Shown: positions 39,830-49,437 of the stretch, in pieces
Position numbering within the stretch: the stretch's first letter is position 1
Layout of the letters: each line of letters begins with the position of its first letter
Source of the DNA: Candidatus Ichthyocystis sparus
GTDB lineage: Bacteria > Pseudomonadota > Gammaproteobacteria > Burkholderiales > 2013Ark19i
Length of the DNA: 64,000 nt
Reading direction: 5' to 3'
Assembly: GCF_900078745.1 (NCBI RefSeq)
Contig: NZ_FKII01000046.1
Location: 21,676-85,675, forward strand
Translations under genes and position numbers: made by a program
Notes under the pieces: generated by a model
What the model was told of the DNA's origin: nothing
Databases searched by the model: none
What the model saw: only the letters and a program-made list of their open reading frames with translations

Positions 39830-40945
39830 TTAGTGCAATAGATCCACTGCAGGAACATATTCTAGATTTAAATCATGCGCAACCGTTTCGTACACCACCT
39901 TACCTTTGCAAACATTCAAGCCGTTTCTTAAATTTATATCTTCCAACATAGCTTTTTTCCAGCCCTCGCTAGCTATTTTTAATCCGTATTGCAAAGTTAC
40001 ATTGTTTAGAGCAATGGCAGAAGTTTGAGGTACAGCACCAGGCATGTTTGTTACACAATAGTGAATAATGTCTTCTTCTATAAATGTGGGATTTGAATGA
40101 CTAGTGGGTCTACTGGTCTCAAAACAACCACCCTGATCAATAGAAATATCCACCACAACTGAACCTGCTTCCATATTTCTTAGCATTTTTCTAGTTACAA
40201 CTTTGGTGGCTGTGGCTCCAGGTACCAGTATGGATCCTACAATTAGATCAGCAGTTTCACAAACTTCCTCAAATGATTCAGTTATTGCGAAACGAGTTTG
40301 GACGCGATTTCCAAATATCTCATCCAATTCCTTTAGACGAGAAAGTGATTTATCCAAGATCGTAACTTTTGCTCCCATACCTACAGCAATTTCTGCAGCC
40401 CCAGTTCCTGCTGTTCCTCCTCCCAAAATAACTACATGGCCCCTTCTAGTTCCAGGTACACCAGATAACAATATACCTTTTCCTCCTTGCTCTTTTTCTA
40501 AGCAATGAGCTCCAAGCTGAACCGACATGCGGCCGGCAACCTCACTCATAGGAATAAGTAGGGGTAATTTGCCATTGTTATCAGTTACCGTTTCATATGC
40601 TATACAGATGCTTCCTGATTCTTGCAAAGACCTAGTTAACTCAAGGTTCGCAGCAAGGTGTAGATATGTATACATAATACAATCCGGACGTAATCTCCCA
40701 ACCTCCTCGGGCTGAGGTTCCTTAACTTTTACAATCATCTCAGCGCGTCTAAAAATTTCCTCAGCAGAATCAACAATTATCGCTCCAGCATCTATGTACA
40801 TAGTATCAGTTACACCAACACCTAATCCCGCTCCCTTTTCTACAAGAACAGTGTGGCCATGCTTAACATACTCCTTTGCAAAAACCGGGAGTATGCCTAC
40901 GCGATATTCATGATTTTTAATTTCCCTTACAGTAGCTACTATCAT
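39830..40945 (-). CDS. ald: Alanine dehydrogenase
   Basis: NAD-dependent interconversion of alanine with pyruvate and ammonia. ATG 40945 (MIVATVREIKNHEYRVG) is used because GGGGA lies 8 nt upstream and the family starts here. 371 residues, normal length. The N-terminal catalytic half contains 'KVKEPQPEE'. The NAD-binding Rossmann motif 'VVILGGGTAGTGAAEIA' lies near 168. A C-terminal 'NLRNGLNVCKGKVVYETVA' follows. It directly abuts queF on the opposite strand. Confidence 0.93.
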   Translation of the reverse strand: MIVATVREIKNHEYRVGILPVFAKEYVKHGHTVLVEKGAGLGVGVTDTMYIDAGAIIVDSAEEIFRRAEMIVKVKEPQPEEVGRLRPDCIMYTYLHLAANLELTRSLQESGSICIAYETVTDNNGKLPLLIPMSEVAGRMSVQLGAHCLEKEQGGKGILLSGVPGTRRGHVVILGGGTAGTGAAEIAVGMGAKVTILDKSLSRLKELDEIFGNRVQTRFAITESFEEVCETADLIVGSILVPGATATKVVTRKMLRNMEAGSVVVDISIDQGGCFETSRPTSHSNPTFIEEDIIHYCVTNMPGAVPQTSAIALNNVTLQYGLKIASEGWKKAMLEDINLRNGLNVCKGKVVYETVAHDLNLEYVPAVDLLH

Positions 40946-41041
40946 AATTAGAGTCCCCACGAGCGAGATCGCCAGATCTTAGCAGCTAAGCTGGTTTTTT
41001 GCCATCAGTGTATGCGAGCAGATTATAAATTTTCACTTTGC

Positions 41042-41560
41042 CTACTGACCTTCTCGAAAGCTACTAGAAAATCCGAATTTTGAAAAATCCCGAATTCTCA
41101 TCGTATACAATGTACGAAATACATGATCTGCATGATGTTGTACAATTTGTGCATGCAGTCCAAACGCTTCCCTCTGAATAGTGTTTCCATTCTCATCTAA
41201 GCCAAAGTACCGTACTTGAGTGAATCTTGGGATATTAGCTGTCATATTTGGTATGCATAAACAGCTTTCACGAAATTCGCAACTACTTCTAGTTAGCAAC
41301 TCTATAGACGGATTGATTAGAGTAAAATATGGCACGTAGTCACGGCTATTCGGGTCCTTGCTACTTTCAGGTGTTCCAATTACCATAACCTGCTTGGGTA
41401 CACCAATCTGTGGTGCTGAGAGCCCTAAGGTCTGGTGGTTGCGCTGAGTGTCTCTAAGGTCGCAAACGAGCTCCAGCAAATCTGGAGTGCCAAACGAGCT
41501 GACTTTCTCAGTCTTCCTGATTAGCAGGGGGTCTCCCATAATTAAGATTTTCCTGATCAT
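41042..41560 (-). CDS. Peptide deformylase-like protein lacking the catalytic Glu
   Basis: 172 residues with the overall deformylase layout. Motif I 'GLSAPQIG' (near 46) and motif II 'RESCLCIP', keeping the metal-binding Cys, are present. The C-terminal 'MRIRDFSKFGF' is typical of betaproteobacterial Def2. Motif III reads HHADH where HExDH is expected: the catalytic Glu is His (codon 41132-41134). The conserved Gly a few residues on is Arg ('HVFRTLY'). The three metal ligands could still bind, but deformylase activity is doubtful. It is an intact frame, so it may have another role. A second, standard def gene would be expected elsewhere. Confidence 0.8.
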   Translation of the reverse strand: MIRKILIMGDPLLIRKTEKVSSFGTPDLLELVCDLRDTQRNHQTLGLSAPQIGVPKQVMVIGTPESSKDPNSRDYVPYFTLINPSIELLTRSSCEFRESCLCIPNMTANIPRFTQVRYFGLDENGNTIQREAFGLHAQIVQHHADHVFRTLYTMRIRDFSKFGFSSSFREGQ

Positions 41561-41637
41561 AGTAAATAAAATCCAGATCTCTTAAAACTTGTACGATTCT
41601 ACGCACAATAATAATATTTTTGTAAAATCATTAGACT

Positions 41638-42228
41638 TTAGATGGTTGAGTGTGCATAGATGCCACATTGCTCAAGGAAGCCAATTAACGTTATCAAAGG
41701 CATGCCCATTATAGCCGTTGGATCGTCAGATTCCAGCTTTTCTAGAAGGGCAATTCCTTTTTTTTCTATACGAATCCCACCAGCGCAATCATAAGGCTTA
41801 TCCATACGTATATAATCTTTTATCAATTGAGGCTGTAATTTTTTTACGTGTGCTGTTACCAACTTTGAGGTCTGTAGACATACTTTTTTTTCAAGGTTCA
41901 GTAAGCACAGGCCAGTAAAAAAATTGATTACCTTACCTTGAGAATGTAACAAATACTCCAGGTTGGTCTCAAAATTACCAGGTTTTGACAAGTATTTTCC
42001 ATTGCAATACGCTGCCTGATCGCACCCTATCACGTAGTCTGACGGGTGATTCTGCGCAACTTTACTGGCTTTCTCATACGATAGGCGATTACAAAAGTCG
42101 TACGGACCCTCGTTTTCATAGGGCGTTTCGTCTATTTCCGGAGGTTCAACCGTGAAGTCTAGCCCTAAATGCTTAAGCATTAGCGAGCGATAAGTAGACG
42201 ACGAAGCTAAAACAATATTGGGTGGCAT
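41638..42228 (-). CDS. maf: Maf-family nucleotide pyrophosphatase (YceF-like)
   Basis: House-cleaning pyrophosphatase of modified nucleotides; the YceF subgroup prefers 7-methyl-GTP. 196 residues. 'LASSSTYRSLMLKHLG' near 7, 'PPEIDETP' near 34, 'SDYVIGCDQ' near 63 and 'DCAGGIRIE' near 146 are the family's conserved blocks. Divergent from rpmF, an association often seen in proteobacteria, usually with yceD between; no yceD is present here. Confidence 0.88.
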   Translation of the reverse strand: MPPNIVLASSSTYRSLMLKHLGLDFTVEPPEIDETPYENEGPYDFCNRLSYEKASKVAQNHPSDYVIGCDQAAYCNGKYLSKPGNFETNLEYLLHSQGKVINFFTGLCLLNLEKKVCLQTSKLVTAHVKKLQPQLIKDYIRMDKPYDCAGGIRIEKKGIALLEKLESDDPTAIMGMPLITLIGFLEQCGIYAHSTI

Positions 42229-42410
42229 TGCTATTATGGTGTGATAGATAGACGGCTATTATATACGGTCTTGTATTTTATGTGCTACTTCAATTGATAT
42301 ATATGTGTACCTAAGGTCTAATTTGTAAAGATATCTTATTAGTTCTTTTCGACGAGTGCAGTTTGTGATAGAGTGGCCTTACTGTGGTTTTGTTAGAGGG
42401 TTGTCGTGTC

Positions 42411-42590
42411 ATGGCTGTACAGCAGAATAAGAAGTCTCCATCTAGGCGTAATATGAGACGTTCGCATGATGGTTTGACTAGAGCCTGCGTGTCTGTTGAG
42501 CGTGCTTCTGGGGAGCCGCATTACTTCCACCATATTTCTGAAAAGGGCTTCTACAGGGGACGTCGTGTTGTCCCGTCAAAAGAAGAATAG
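42411..42590 (+). CDS. rpmF: 50S ribosomal protein L32
   Basis: Small ribosomal protein of 59 residues. It starts at ATG 42411 with the signature '[20 protein letters not shown]', followed by '[18 protein letters not shown]'. The frame extends upstream to 42384 but without family sequence. First gene of the rpmF-plsX-fab cluster. The preceding DUF177/YceD gene common in this order is missing. Confidence 0.96.
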   Translation: MAVQQNKKSPSRRNMRRSHDGLTRACVSVERASGEPHYFHHISEKGFYRGRRVVPSKEE

Positions 42591-42638
42591 TAGCTTCTGG
42601 TCTGTTTGATTTTCTTTCTAGCCAGGGGTTCGTCTTAT

Positions 42639-43655
42639 ATGACCATTCGCTTAGCGGTTGATTGTATGGGGGGTGATTGTGGGGCCTCCGTTACTTTGCC
42701 GGCCGTTGTCAATTTGTTAGATTCTAGTCTCGATGTTGTGTGTTCTCTTGTGGGTATAGAAACTGTAATCAGGAAGTGGATGGATGATAACTTCCCTGAG
42801 CGTTTGCTGTCGCGAGTTAACATTGTTCATGCACCAGATGTAGTTAATATGGATGAATCGCCCAATGTCGCGCTCCGTAAAAAAAGAGATTCCTCTTTAG
42901 CCAAAGTTATGGAGTTGGTTCAAGGTGGCGAGGCTGATGCCTGTGTAAGTGCAGGAAATACCGGCGCACTCATGGTTTTTGCGTACTTCATTATTAAAAC
43001 GTTTGACTCCATAGAAAGACCTGCTATCGCAACAATGATACCAACGACTAGGGGCTCAGTTTGCATGTTGGACTTAGGCGCAAATGTTGATTGTCGCGCT
43101 GTTCACCTATTGCAGTTTGCCATTATGGGATCTCTGCTCACTAAAGCCGTAACCGGGATTTCATCTCCTTTGGTTGGCTTACTTAATGTTGGTGGTGAGG
43201 AAATAAAGGGTAATTCGGTAGTGAAGGAAGCTGTGCAGTTGATTAGACAGCAGAGCAATTTGAATTTTCATGGCAGCATCGAAGGATCAGATATATTTAA
43301 TGGGATCGTAGATGTTGTTGTTTGTGACGGTTTTGTTGGGAACATTGTTCTAAAGAGTAGCGAAGGTTTATTGCATATGCTTTCTACTGCACTTAAACAA
43401 GAGTTTAGTAGTGGAGTTATGAATCGGTTGGCCGCTATTGCAGCTTACCCTATGTTGAGGCGTTTTAGAGATCGCTTTGATTCGCGCCGCTATAATGGTG
43501 CTTGTTTGGTTGGGTTACGTTCTTTGGTAATAAAGAGCCATGGTAGTGCTGATGCATATGCTTTCGAACAAGCCCTCCATTACGCTGCTAAAGCTGTTCG
43601 CGGGCGGTTTCTTTCACTTCTGGAGGACAGTATTACTAATGCTTTGGATAGTTGA
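42639..43655 (+). CDS. plsX: Phosphate acyltransferase PlsX
   Basis: Makes acyl-phosphate from acyl-ACP for phospholipid synthesis. ATG 42639 gives 'MTIRLAVDCMGGDCG', the family N-terminus, with AGGGG upstream. About 338 residues. Further conserved blocks are 'SAGNTGALMVFA' and 'LDLGANVDC', and 'DVVVCDGFVGNIVLK' near 226. It overlaps the fabH start by one base (TGATG), indicating coupled translation. Confidence 0.95.
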   Translation: MTIRLAVDCMGGDCGASVTLPAVVNLLDSSLDVVCSLVGIETVIRKWMDDNFPERLLSRVNIVHAPDVVNMDESPNVALRKKRDSSLAKVMELVQGGEADACVSAGNTGALMVFAYFIIKTFDSIERPAIATMIPTTRGSVCMLDLGANVDCRAVHLLQFAIMGSLLTKAVTGISSPLVGLLNVGGEEIKGNSVVKEAVQLIRQQSNLNFHGSIEGSDIFNGIVDVVVCDGFVGNIVLKSSEGLLHMLSTALKQEFSSGVMNRLAAIAAYPMLRRFRDRFDSRRYNGACLVGLRSLVIKSHGSADAYAFEQALHYAAKAVRGRFLSLLEDSITNALDS

Positions 43656-44614
43656 TGATCTACACAAAGGTAGTTAGCTCAGGATCTTATTTGCCACGTA
43701 GAGTGGTATCTAATAGTGAACTGAGTGAGTTCGTGGATACTTCCGATGAATGGATAGTGTCTCGTACGGGCATTCGTGAACGTAGGATTGCTAGCGATGA
43801 TGAGGATACGGCTATGATGGCCACTTCTGCTGCTAGACAGGCTATTGATCGATTGTCTTGTTCTCCTTCCGATATTGATTGTGTCATAGTCGCTACTTCT
43901 ACTCCCGATTGCTGTATGCCAGGGGTGTCGTGTTTTGTTCAACGCAACCTAGGTTGCTTTCAGGCGGCTGCATTTGATTTACAATCGGCGTGCGCCGGTT
44001 TTGTGTACGCTTTATCAGTTGCTGATGCATTTATACGGTCTGCACAATTTGAGCGTGTTCTGGTTGTCGGTGCGGAAGTTTTTTCTAGGTTTTTGGATTG
44101 GACAGATCGGTCTACTTGTGTACTATTTGGCGATGGCGCCGGTGCTATGCTGCTAGAAGCAAGTTCTACTCCCGGTATTCTAGCGTCACATGTGGTCTGT
44201 GATGGAAGGTACTCTGATGTATTGACTATTCCTTGCCATATTAATCACGGTTCCATAGTGGGTAGCTCACATATTCGTATGGAGGGTTCTACAGTTTTTA
44301 AGTTAGCTGTACATTCATTTGATAGTAGTATTAGAGCCGTTCTTGAAAAAGCAGGAGTGGATATTTCTACGGTGGATTGGTTAGTTCCACATCAAGCTAA
44401 CGTACGTATCATCGATTCTTTGATCTCTCGTTTGGGTATGGATAACGATAAAGTTGTTATTACTCTTCCATTTCATGGTAATACTTCAGCTGCATCTGTT
44501 CCTTTGGCTTTTGATTGGGCTTGGGGGAAAGGATTGATCGAGAAGGGCCATCGTTGCTTGTTAACTGCCTTTGGAAGCGGTCTTAGCTGGGGTTCTGTTT
44601 TGATCGACATGTGA
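43655..44614 (+). CDS. fabH: 3-oxoacyl-ACP synthase III
   Basis: Starts fatty-acid elongation by condensing acetyl-CoA with malonyl-ACP. 319 residues from ATG 43655. The catalytic triad is visible: Cys near 113 in 'SACAGFVYAL', His in 'PHQAN' near 246 and Asn in 'HGNTSAASVPLA' near 275. 'DEWIVSRTGIRERRI' near 31-45 is the family N-terminal block. Second step partner of plsX and fabD in one operon. Confidence 0.96.
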   Translation: MIYTKVVSSGSYLPRRVVSNSELSEFVDTSDEWIVSRTGIRERRIASDDEDTAMMATSAARQAIDRLSCSPSDIDCVIVATSTPDCCMPGVSCFVQRNLGCFQAAAFDLQSACAGFVYALSVADAFIRSAQFERVLVVGAEVFSRFLDWTDRSTCVLFGDGAGAMLLEASSTPGILASHVVCDGRYSDVLTIPCHINHGSIVGSSHIRMEGSTVFKLAVHSFDSSIRAVLEKAGVDISTVDWLVPHQANVRIIDSLISRLGMDNDKVVITLPFHGNTSAASVPLAFDWAWGKGLIEKGHRCLLTAFGSGLSWGSVLIDM

Positions 44615-44621
44615 GAAAGTT

Positions 44622-45539
44622 ATGTCCGTTGCTTTTTTATTTCCCGGTCAAGGTGCACAATTTGTAGGAATGTTGTCTGCATATAGAAATGTACCTTGTG
44701 TCAGATCTGCTGTTGAAGAAGCCAGTGATATCCTTAATAAAGATATGTGGTCGCTTATAGAACATGGTCCTATGGATGTACTTTCGTTAACAGAAAATAC
44801 CCAGCCGGCTATGTTGCTGGCAGATGTTGCTTTGTGGCGTGTTTTTCTACACGAAGGGATGATCGATAAAGAGTCTGATGTATGGCTAGCAGGGCACAGT
44901 TTAGGTGAGTATGCTGCTTTGGTTGCAGCTCAGTCTCTCAGTTTTGAGGATGCACTAAGGATAGTTAGTTATAGGGCAAGGGTTATGCAAGAGGCTATTC
45001 CCACTGGAAAGGGATCTATGGCAGCCGTTTTGGGTATGCCTGCGGAGAAGATAGTAGAGATTTGTAAGCGCTTGTCTACTCCTTATGCTGTTGTAGAGGC
45101 TGCAAATTTTAATAGTTCTATGCAGACAGTTATAGGCGGGCATACTGAAGCTGTTGAGAAGGCGATTTTAGAGATTAAGAATAATGGTGCCAAGCAGGTG
45201 ATTCTTTTAGATGTATCTGTTCCTTCCCATACATCTTTGATGAACAGTGCATGTGAGCAGATGTGCAGTTTTTTAGAAGAGATAGATTTCTCTAGACCAA
45301 TATACCCAGTCATACACAATTTGACTGCTGATGTTTGTTTTGATACTTCTGGTATTAGGAAAATTCTTGTTGGTCAACTTAGTTCTCCCGTGCGTTGGGT
45401 AGATACAATTTCTTTTTTGCTTGACCAATCTGTTAGGCGCTTTGTTCAGTGCGGTCCTGGAAGTGTTATGCCCGGCTTGTTACGGAAGATTCCTGATATT
45501 GAGGTTTTGTTATCGTCTGACTACTGTCGTGTCTTTTAA
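44622..45539 (+). CDS. fabD: Malonyl-CoA:ACP transacylase
   Basis: Transfers malonyl groups to acyl carrier protein. 305 residues. 'FPGQGAQFVGM' lies at the N-terminus. The nucleophile Ser is in 'GHSLGEYAAL' near 92, and the catalytic His in 'SVPSHTSLM' near 205. Lies 7 bp after fabH and 17 bp before fabG. Confidence 0.96.
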   Translation: MSVAFLFPGQGAQFVGMLSAYRNVPCVRSAVEEASDILNKDMWSLIEHGPMDVLSLTENTQPAMLLADVALWRVFLHEGMIDKESDVWLAGHSLGEYAALVAAQSLSFEDALRIVSYRARVMQEAIPTGKGSMAAVLGMPAEKIVEICKRLSTPYAVVEAANFNSSMQTVIGGHTEAVEKAILEIKNNGAKQVILLDVSVPSHTSLMNSACEQMCSFLEEIDFSRPIYPVIHNLTADVCFDTSGIRKILVGQLSSPVRWVDTISFLLDQSVRRFVQCGPGSVMPGLLRKIPDIEVLLSSDYCRVF

Positions 45540-45556
45540 GTGAAGGTTGAATTGTC

Positions 45557-46306
45557 ATGGGCGATAATTGCAAAATATTTATTGTTACTGGTGCTTCTCG
45601 CGGTATCGGTAGAGCAGTTTTTTCAATGCTAAGTCGTACGTTTGATGATGTTATCATTATCGGAACTTCGACTACTGATAGTGGTGCAGACGAGTTGACA
45701 CAGTATGCATCCTCCAATGGTTGGAAGGGATGTGGATATCGTCTAAATGTTGAAAACTCTGATTCCTGCAGAGAACTTGTCAAGAGAATTCAGGGAGATT
45801 TTGGGAATATTTTGGGATTGGTTAACAATGCAGGTATTACCAGAGATGGTTTGGCTGTGATGATGAAGGACAGTGATTGGGATGATGTTATAGCTACAGA
45901 TTTGACGGGACCATTTTTGCTTACCAGATTGGTTCTGAAATCAATGATGCGTGCGCGCTGGGGTAGAGTGGTTAACGTGAGTTCGGTTGTTGCTTATTCC
46001 GGTAACCCAGGTCAAGCCAATTATGTTGCCGCTAAATCTGGGTTGGTTGGATTAACTAAATCTTTGGCACTGGAGATGGCATCTCGCCAGATTACAGTAA
46101 ATTGCGTTGCTCCTGGTTTTATTGAAACTGATATGACCGGCAATCTTACTGATCAGCAACGAGATGGAATTTTGAGGAATATTCCTCTTGGGTACATGGG
46201 GTCTCCAGATGATGTAGCATCCGCAGTGACGTTTTTAATGTCAGACTCAGCACGTTATGTTACTGGCTCCACCATTCACGTGAACGGTGGATTGTATTTG
46301 GATTAA
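45557..46306 (+). CDS. fabG: 3-oxoacyl-ACP reductase
   Basis: NADPH-dependent reduction in the fatty-acid elongation cycle. 249 residues, a classical short-chain dehydrogenase. The cofactor motif 'TGASRGIG' is near 10 and 'NNAG' near 91. The catalytic Ser lies in 'VNVSSVVAYSG' and YxxxK in 'YVAAK' near 156. The C-terminal 'VTGSTIHVNGGLY' is typical of FabG. Confidence 0.96.
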   Translation: MGDNCKIFIVTGASRGIGRAVFSMLSRTFDDVIIIGTSTTDSGADELTQYASSNGWKGCGYRLNVENSDSCRELVKRIQGDFGNILGLVNNAGITRDGLAVMMKDSDWDDVIATDLTGPFLLTRLVLKSMMRARWGRVVNVSSVVAYSGNPGQANYVAAKSGLVGLTKSLALEMASRQITVNCVAPGFIETDMTGNLTDQQRDGILRNIPLGYMGSPDDVASAVTFLMSDSARYVTGSTIHVNGGLYLD

Positions 46307-46399
46307 TTATTTTTTATTGATTTATTTGTTCTCTAACTGGTATATAGTTGCTGGGCAGATCATGATTAAATTTCTAGCTTCGATCAGGAGTGTACTTTT

Positions 46400-46657
46400 A
46401 TGGAAAATGTTGAACAGCAGATTAAAAAAATTGTGGCTGAGCAGTTGGGAGTCAACCTAGAGGATGTTAGTAATAGTGCAGCTTTTGTTAAGGATCTAGG
46501 TGCCGATTCTCTTGATACTGTTGAGTTAGTTATGGCATTAGAGGATGAGTTTGGCTGCGAAATTTCTGATGAGGATGCAGAGAAGATCTTAACCGTTCAG
46601 CAGGCCATTGATTATGTTAAGTCTCGCCAGAGCAATGGTAAGACTACTGAAGAGTAG
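46400..46657 (+). CDS. acpP: Acyl carrier protein
   Basis: Carries growing acyl chains on a phosphopantetheine arm. 85 residues, acidic. The attachment Ser is in '[16 protein letters not shown]' near 37. The 93-bp gap before it suggests an additional promoter, as is common for this abundant protein, but no clear one was assigned. AcpS, which modifies it, is encoded at 55607. Confidence 0.97.
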   Translation: MENVEQQIKKIVAEQLGVNLEDVSNSAAFVKDLGADSLDTVELVMALEDEFGCEISDEDAEKILTVQQAIDYVKSRQSNGKTTEE

Positions 46658-46708
46658 CCATAAATTTAAGTTAATTTGCTTATCAGGTATTTCTTGAATG
46701 GGAATGGT

Positions 46709-47959
46709 ATGTCTGGTTCTGGTCGTCGGCGCGTGGTTGTTACTGGGATGTCTTGTGTGACTTCTCTGGGATCTGTCGTCGATAATGTTTGGAAGAAGAT
46801 TATCGATGGCCAATCTGGAATAAGAAAGATTAAGTCATTTGATGCAACGTCTTTCCCAACACATATTGCGTCAGAGGTTGACGATTTTTCAACAGATGGC
46901 TATGTGTCCCCTAAGGAAGCTAGGCGTATGGGCCTTTTCATGAAGTACGGTGTTGTTGCTGGAATGAGAGCCTTTAGTGACTCTGGTTTGGATCTTGGTG
47001 GTTTTGATCCCACACGGTGCGGTGTATGTATGGGCTCAGGTATCGGTGGTTTGCGTGAAATTGAGGCTGCATGTCTTAAGAATCCAGAAGGTGCTGCTAA
47101 TAAGTGCTCTCCACTTTTTGTTCCAATGACAATAATAAACATGATATCCGGTTATTTGTCAGTTTTGTTAGGATTACAAGGACCTAATACTGCTGTTGCT
47201 ACGGCTTGTGCTACGTCTACTCACGCTATTGGTTTAGCTGCTAGGCAAATCATGAATAATGAGGCTGATATTATGATTGCAGGAGGAGCCGAAGCCACGG
47301 TTACTCCTATGGGTGTGGCCGGATTTTGTGCTATGAGGGCATTATCTACACGCAATGATTTTCCCGAGAAGGCTAGTAGACCGTGGGATAGAGATCGTGA
47401 TGGCTTCATATTAGGCGAAGGCTCAGGTGCTATTGTCCTGGAAGAATATGATCACGCGGTTAGACGTAGTTCAAACATATATTGTGAGTTGAGCGGTTTT
47501 GGTATGAGTGACGATGCTAGCCATATTACCGCACCAAGAGATGATGGTTTGTGCGCTGCTAATTGCATGCTTTTTGCAATGCGTGATGCCGGAGTAAACC
47601 CAGATCAGGTGCAGTACATAAATGCTCACGGCACATCAACTCAATTGGGTGATAGAGCAGAGCTTAAGGCAATTCGTCGGGCTTTCGGCAGTCATGCAGA
47701 GATGTTAATGATAAGCTCCACCAAATCAATGACAGGCCACCTTTTGGGAGCTGCAGGTGTAGTGGAAGCTATATTTACAGCTCTTACTCTTAGTGCAGGT
47801 GTTGTTCCTCCCACAATTAATCTAGATAATCCAGATAATGATGCCGTGGGACTTGATCTTGTGCCGCATGAATCGAGGCATTCGAACGTCTCAGTTGCTG
47901 TTAGTAATTCCTTCGGCTTTGGCGGTACCAATGCAAGCTTGGTACTGATGAAGGTTTAG
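46709..47959 (+). CDS. fabF: 3-oxoacyl-ACP synthase II
   Basis: Elongating condensing enzyme. ATG 46709 (MSGSGRRRVVVTGMS) is preferred, with GGGA upstream. About 416 residues. The catalytic Cys is in 'TACATSTHAIG' near 166. The His residues are in 'HGTSTQLGD' and 'STKSMTGHLLGAAG', and 'NSFGFGGTNAS' ends the fold. Last gene of the fatty-acid operon. Confidence 0.96.
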   Translation: MSGSGRRRVVVTGMSCVTSLGSVVDNVWKKIIDGQSGIRKIKSFDATSFPTHIASEVDDFSTDGYVSPKEARRMGLFMKYGVVAGMRAFSDSGLDLGGFDPTRCGVCMGSGIGGLREIEAACLKNPEGAANKCSPLFVPMTIINMISGYLSVLLGLQGPNTAVATACATSTHAIGLAARQIMNNEADIMIAGGAEATVTPMGVAGFCAMRALSTRNDFPEKASRPWDRDRDGFILGEGSGAIVLEEYDHAVRRSSNIYCELSGFGMSDDASHITAPRDDGLCAANCMLFAMRDAGVNPDQVQYINAHGTSTQLGDRAELKAIRRAFGSHAEMLMISSTKSMTGHLLGAAGVVEAIFTALTLSAGVVPPTINLDNPDNDAVGLDLVPHESRHSNVSVAVSNSFGFGGTNASLVLMKV

Positions 47960-48548
47960 AGCTAAGAACTTTTGACGCTACAAGGTTAGATTAAAAAAAT
48001 AGCCAGCTTACCGGTCCAGTTTTATCTTTCATCCTTGAGGTGCTTATGTTTAATGACTCTTGAGTTCCCTATATTTAATGAGCAGTAGCAAATCTTTGCC
48101 GTGGGTTTTTGCCAACCATAATTGCTCGCTGTAGGTGGTGGTGGTAACTATGACTCTTCTTATACTATTGAATGTATCGTTATTAAAACACCCACTCGCT
48201 TACAGTGGATCAACCACCTTTGTTTCGACTATCATGATCATGAGTTTCTTGTTGTCATTACAATAGGGTATTAAAATCATTGCTCACTAATGCACTGAAT
48301 CTATTGCTTGTCAACACACTTACTTTATATTTTATAAGAGTTATGTTTTATAAGAGTGTTTTTTAGGAAAATACTACTGCACCGTAAGGACAATTGTTGT
48401 GCTGGTACGTGCATTTAACTATGAGTCTCGTAGTAGGGATTTTATTTTATTTATTGTTAGTCATTTTTGCGAAGTTAGTCATTTTTGTGAAATTGGGCGT
48501 TTTTTTGAATTTCCTACTGCACGGCTAAAATATCCGCCAAAAGTATTT
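47960..48548. other. Gene-free gap between fabF and rpoE
   Basis: 589 bp without a convincing gene. It contains a 12-bp perfect palindrome TCATGATCATGA (48233-48244) and an 18-bp tandem repeat (48456-48491). A 63-codon frame at 48399-48590 is formed partly by that repeat and runs into the rpoE 3' end, so it was not accepted. In related genomes rpoE and its regulators follow fabF here. Confidence 0.5.
48456..48491 (+). repeat. Two-copy 18-bp tandem repeat
   Basis: GTTAGTCATTTTTGCGAA is followed at once by the same unit with one mismatch (GTGAA for GCGAA). A third, poorer copy may follow. It looks like a slippage duplication in non-coding DNA. Confidence 0.6.
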
Positions 48549-49175
48549 TTACCATCGTTTACCCTTTGGCGCTTCCAGGAATGGCTTTAGTTTTGTTGAT
48601 ATTGATTCCCTGGCACGAAATATCCTCGATCTTACAGTGCCTACTGGGCATTTCATCACTTCTGCTATGTCGTCATAGCTTAATCCTTCAACCTCACGTA
48701 GTATCAAAGCCTCCCTAAGTTCTTCTGGCAGAGATTGTGTTACCTTGTTTATTATTGCAGCAATTTGCTTGCTCATTAGTTCTAGTTCAGGTGTATCTAG
48801 GCTAATTATTCTTTCCTCATGGTTAGTCTTTTCGTCATCGTTAAGGTATTTGTTATCACTGATAATTAGGTTTCTTTTACCCAAAGTTTCTAAATGATTT
48901 TTTCCTGTGTTTATAGCAATACGATATATCCATGTATAAAATGCGCTATCTCCCCTGAAATTACCAATGGCTTTGTAGGCCTTGATAAAAACCTCCTGGG
49001 CAATGTCTTCTATTTCCTGTTGATCACGAATGAGTCTGTTAAGAAGTCTAATGATTCTACTTTGATATTTTGCTACTAAAGATTCAAAGGCACCATCATC
49101 TCCATTCTGGACACGAAGAACCAGATTTTTATCTGAGTTGTTTTCTATAGATGCAGTAACGGCTTTTTTATTCAT
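48549..49175 (-). CDS. rpoE: ECF RNA polymerase sigma factor, RpoE type
   Basis: Alternative sigma factor for envelope stress. 208 residues. Region 2 (about 35-95) contains 'IEDIAQEVFIKAYKAIGNFR' and 'FYTWIYRIAINTGKNHL'. Region 4 (about 150-195) contains 'LPEELREALILREVEGLSYD' and 'CPVGTVRSRIFRAR'. These fit the RpoE/AlgU group. In relatives rpoE follows fabF on the same strand, with rseA, rseB and mucD behind it. Here it is inverted and no anti-sigma gene is adjacent, so control must be by an RseA elsewhere or lost. Confidence 0.92.
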   Translation of the reverse strand: MNKKAVTASIENNSDKNLVLRVQNGDDGAFESLVAKYQSRIIRLLNRLIRDQQEIEDIAQEVFIKAYKAIGNFRGDSAFYTWIYRIAINTGKNHLETLGKRNLIISDNKYLNDDEKTNHEERIISLDTPELELMSKQIAAIINKVTQSLPEELREALILREVEGLSYDDIAEVMKCPVGTVRSRIFRARESISTKLKPFLEAPKGKRW

Positions 49176-49437
49176 ATTATGTTTCCATTACCTAATAGCT
49201 TATTTCTATTGAGATAAGAACGGATGTTTATACTTAAGAGTACCTAACTTTTCCTAATGTGTTTCAAAGTCCTTCGTCATGTAAAGTGTAAGTGTATGAT
49301 GAAATTGAATAAAAATATAAATTTCTACGATAGTTAATATAAATACTTTGCAATTCTATTGGCTTTTTGCGTAACCTAAGGCCTACGTTACATTTTTATA
49401 AAAAGTATTGGTGCTATCATATGGTTCGGGGAGTTAT

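Noticed and set aside
48399..48590. 63-codon frame containing 'SHFCEVSHFCEI'
   Set aside because: The repeat is a translation of an 18-bp DNA duplication, the frame overlaps the 3' end of rpoE on the other strand, and no ribosome site precedes it.
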